Source of the DNA: Gammaproteobacteria bacterium
GTDB taxonomy: Bacteria > Pseudomonadota > Gammaproteobacteria > UBA9214
Length of the DNA stretch: 8,091 nucleotides
Direction: 5' to 3'
NCBI GenBank assembly: GCA_029881775.1
Contig: JAOULY010000070.1
Span: 1-8,091, forward strand
This document shows positions 6,471-8,091 of the stretch, one piece after another. Numbering within the stretch: the first letter of the stretch is position 1; the number at the start of each line of letters is the position of its first letter. The position numbers and the translations under genes are program-made. The notes under the pieces were generated by a model, which worked only from the letters and a program-made list of their open reading frames with translations, had not been told where the DNA came from and did no database searches.

Positions 6471-7022
6471 TCAATCGTGTTGCGCGCGCAGCAGCACGTA
6501 CACTGCGCCGGCGCCGCCGTCGCGTTGTGTTGCCGAGCTGAATGCAAGTACGTCGTGGTGCTGTCGCAGCCAGCTGTTAAGCCGGTTTTTCAGCACCGGC
6601 GCATCGTGCGCGGAGCCATAACCCTTGCCGTGGATGATGCGTACGCAGCGTGACCCGTGAGCGCGGCACTCGTCGATGAATGCCAGCACTGCAATCCGTG
6701 CCTGGGCGGCGGACATGCCATGCATGTCAAGTTCATCGCCGGCGGCGAGTTGTCCGCGCCTGAAACGCTGCAACAGGCGTTGCTGTAATCCCGGGCGGGC
6801 AAAGTACAGCCTGTCTTCCGGGGTGACTTTGCCGGCATCGAACATATCGGAGAATGTATCGATGTGTGTCCCGTCCGCATCTGCCGCACGGACTGGCCGT
6901 GGCCGCGGCGGGCGGGATCGGCTGGCGGGTGCTACCCGGTCGGATGTCAGCGTGCGCACCGGCCCGACACTGCGGCGAAACAGGTCGATTTCCTCGTCAG
7001 TCGGTTTTTTGCCTGAACCCAT
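6471..7022 (-). CDS. smrB: Smr-domain endonuclease, SmrB-like
   Basis: The 183-residue protein has a C-terminal Smr domain. Its two hallmark motifs are visible: LDMHGMSAAQA, with the Asp-x-His triad at 99-101, and IIHGKGYGS, with HGKG at 131-134. The N-terminus (GKKPTDEEIDLFRRSVGPVRTL) resembles that of E. coli SmrB, where the N-terminal region contacts the ribosome. E. coli SmrB is an endonuclease recruited to collided ribosomes, where it cleaves mRNA for rescue; that role is transferred by similarity. An Arg/Pro-rich linker lies at about 34-45. I chose the ATG at 7022, which has GGAA seven bases upstream. The frame extends to a TTG at 7082, but those 20 residues do not resemble the family. 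The gene is on the opposite strand to all its neighbours, convergent with truD and divergent from surE. An MutS2-type or SmrA-type assignment is less likely because of the N-terminal match. Confidence 0.88.
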   Translation of the reverse strand: MGSGKKPTDEEIDLFRRSVGPVRTLTSDRVAPASRSRPPRPRPVRAADADGTHIDTFSDMFDAGKVTPEDRLYFARPGLQQRLLQRFRRGQLAAGDELDMHGMSAAQARIAVLAFIDECRAHGSRCVRIIHGKGYGSAHDAPVLKNRLNSWLRQHHDVLAFSSATQRDGGAGAVYVLLRAQHD

Positions 7023-7109
7023 GGTGATTTCCGCGCCCGTTATGAGCGTGGAAACCGTAACCGCATCCCGTGGAGCTTGCAACAGCCTGAATGTCGGTGT
7101 CGCCGGGAC

Positions 7110-7130
7110 GTTTTAGTCTTTATACTAAAC
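7110..7130. promoter_or_regulatory. Palindromic AT-rich candidate promoter/operator between smr and surE
   Basis: In the 139-bp divergent gap, TTTAGT at 7112-7117 and ACTAAA at 7124-7129 form a perfect six-base inverted repeat with a six-base spacer. On the plus strand TATACT (7121-7126) is a five-of-six match to the -10 consensus directed to surE, giving a start near 7133. On the minus strand TATAAA (7124-7119) is a five-of-six match directed to smr. I could not find a good -35 for either direction at 16-18 bases, so an activator or an alternative sigma factor may be involved. The symmetry also suits a dimeric regulator. This is the most AT-rich, promoter-like patch in the gap. Confidence 0.45.
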
Positions 7131-7161
7131 AGCTTTGGGGAAGTGACTCACTGCCGGTTAT

Positions 7162-7914
7162 ATGAATATCCTGATCAGTAACGACGACGGCTACCAGTCC
7201 CGGGGGATTGCCGCGCTTGCCAGTGCGCTGGCCACTATTGCCGACATCCGGGTAGTCGCACCGGACCGGGACCGCAGCGGTGCCAGCAATTCACTGACGC
7301 TGGATACCCCGATTCGCGCCCGCGAGGGCGAGAACGGCTTCACCTTCGTGGATGGCACACCGACCGACTGCGTGCACCTGGCCATAACCGGACTGCTGGA
7401 ACGGGAACCGGACATGGTTGTCGCCGGCATAAACTCGGGTGCCAATCTTGGTGATGACGTGCTGTATTCCGGTACCGTGGCAGCAGCCATGGAAGGCCGC
7501 TTCCTCGGCTTTCCCGCTATCGCGGTGTCGCTGGTGACGGACAAGCCGACGCATTATGAAACGGCTGCGCGGGTCGCTGTCGACCTGGTGCAGCGGGTAA
7601 TGGCGGGCGCCTTGCCGGCAGATACCATCCTCAATGTAAATGTGCCGGACGTACCCTGGGATGCACTGAAAGGTATGCAGGCGACGCGTCTCGGCCACCG
7701 CCACAAATCAGAACCGGTGGTCCGCATGGAAGATCCGCGCGGGCGCCCGGTTTACTGGGTCGGCCCCTGTGGCTCGGAGCAGGATGCCGGGCCCGGCACC
7801 GACTTTCATGCGGTGCGTGCCGGCTATGTGTCGGTGACACCGCTGGACGTTGACCTGACTCGCTATGAAGCAATTGACATACTGGCCAGCTGGCTCGGTC
7901 AGCAGGAATCCTGA
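7162..7914 (+). CDS. surE: 5'/3'-nucleotidase SurE
   Basis: SurE is a metal-dependent phosphatase that removes phosphate from nucleoside 5'- and 3'-monophosphates, and in E. coli also acts on short polyphosphate. It is associated with stationary-phase survival. The 250-residue protein (E. coli 253) carries all the metal ligands: Asp8 and Asp9 in SNDDGY, Ser39 in DRDRSGASNS, and Asn91 in GINSGANLGDDVLYSGTVAAAMEG. The ATG at 7162 gives the standard family N-terminus (MNILISNDDGY). No good Shine-Dalgarno lies at normal spacing; the nearest purine-rich run, GGGGAAG at 7137-7143, is 18 bases away. A palindromic promoter candidate is centred near 7120, so surE may head its own transcript here rather than continuing from truD, as the reversed smr gene lies between them. 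pcm follows within about 30 bp, as in other gammaproteobacteria. Confidence 0.97.
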   Translation: MNILISNDDGYQSRGIAALASALATIADIRVVAPDRDRSGASNSLTLDTPIRAREGENGFTFVDGTPTDCVHLAITGLLEREPDMVVAGINSGANLGDDVLYSGTVAAAMEGRFLGFPAIAVSLVTDKPTHYETAARVAVDLVQRVMAGALPADTILNVNVPDVPWDALKGMQATRLGHRHKSEPVVRMEDPRGRPVYWVGPCGSEQDAGPGTDFHAVRAGYVSVTPLDVDLTRYEAIDILASWLGQQES

Positions 7915-7944
7915 GCCTTGATCGCAACTGACCGGGGTATCGGC

Positions 7945-8091
7945 ATGACTTCGCAGCGCACGCGCGACCGGTTGGTCGAGCGCCTGCGCGAGAAGGGTAT
8001 CCGCAACGAAAAGGTGCTCGATGTTATCGGCAATACACCCCGGCACCTGTTCGTGGACGAGGCGCTGGCTAGTCGCGCCTACGAGGACACG
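7945..8091 (+). CDS. pcm: Protein-L-isoaspartate O-methyltransferase, 3'-truncated by the window edge
   Basis: Pcm methylates L-isoaspartyl residues in damaged proteins using S-adenosylmethionine, starting their repair. Only 49 residues are visible (MTSQRTRDRLVERLREKGI...TPRHLFVDEALASRAYEDT). They match the N-terminal region of the family, with the conserved PRHLFVDEALA block; the methyltransferase core lies beyond the window. The ATG at 7945 aligns with the E. coli start and has GGGG at 7934-7937 seven bases upstream. An in-frame TTG at 7918, ten bases after an AGGA inside the surE end, would add nine residues (IATDRGIG after the initiator). I recall RGIGMTSQRTR in Pseudomonas homologues, so the longer form is a real alternative. 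The gene is 30 bp after surE, the usual pairing, and the next genes in such clusters are generally nlpD and rpoS. Confidence 0.93.
   Translation, partial: MTSQRTRDRLVERLREKGIRNEKVLDVIGNTPRHLFVDEALASRAYEDT

Noticed and set aside
7023..7082. Upstream TTG start for the Smr protein adding 20 residues
   Set aside because: The SmrB-like N-terminus begins at the ATG at 7022, which has its own GGAA; the extension resembles nothing recognisable.
6676..7116. 146-codon plus-strand open frame opposite the Smr gene
   Set aside because: The minus strand here encodes a clear Smr domain with HGKG and DMH motifs; the plus frame has no recognisable content.

Overview
This window looks like a conserved housekeeping block from a GC-rich gammaproteobacterium, probably an unclassified or environmental lineage. 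The order pyrG - kdsA - eno - ftsB - ispD - ispF - truD - (smr, reversed) - surE - pcm closely matches the cluster known from Pseudomonas and relatives, where nlpD and rpoS normally follow pcm. Protein matches were judged by eye from remembered family sequences, so genus-level placement is not possible. I see no phage, CRISPR, toxin, defence or biosynthetic cluster, and no evidence for an undescribed multi-gene system.

Layout. Positions 1-1463 carry CTP synthase (pyrG), which lacks about 71 N-terminal codons beyond the window edge. kdsA (1487-2326) follows and makes the KDO precursor of lipopolysaccharide. eno (enolase, 2378-3667) comes next after a 51-bp leader. A GC-rich stem-loop spans the eno stop codon. 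Then come ftsB (3720-3989), ispD (3990-4700), ispF (4697-5167) and truD (5182-6216), packed with gaps of 52, 0, -4 and 14 bp. From 6217 to 6470 is a 254-bp gene-free stretch between converging genes. It holds a short hairpin repeat and, abutting it, a 137-bp MITE-like element with perfect 16-bp terminal inverted repeats. An Smr-domain gene most like smrB lies on the minus strand (7022-6471). A 139-bp divergent intergenic region with a palindromic, AT-rich promoter candidate separates it from surE (7162-7914). The window ends within pcm (from 7945).

How the genes fit together. The plus-strand genes supply CTP, KDO-8-phosphate, phosphoenolpyruvate, a divisome subunit and two steps of the MEP isoprenoid pathway. 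PEP made by enolase is a substrate of KdsA, and CTP made by PyrG is consumed by IspD and by KdsB in KDO activation. This gives the cluster a cell-envelope precursor theme. truD (tRNA pseudouridine), surE (nucleotidase) and pcm (protein repair) form the RNA-modification and stationary-phase end.

Most notable points: KdsA carries the complete ligand set of the metal-dependent KDO8P synthase class, unlike the E. coli enzyme; the MITE sits at a CTAG site at the edge of an older repeat; and the Smr gene interrupts the usual truD-surE adjacency in reverse orientation.
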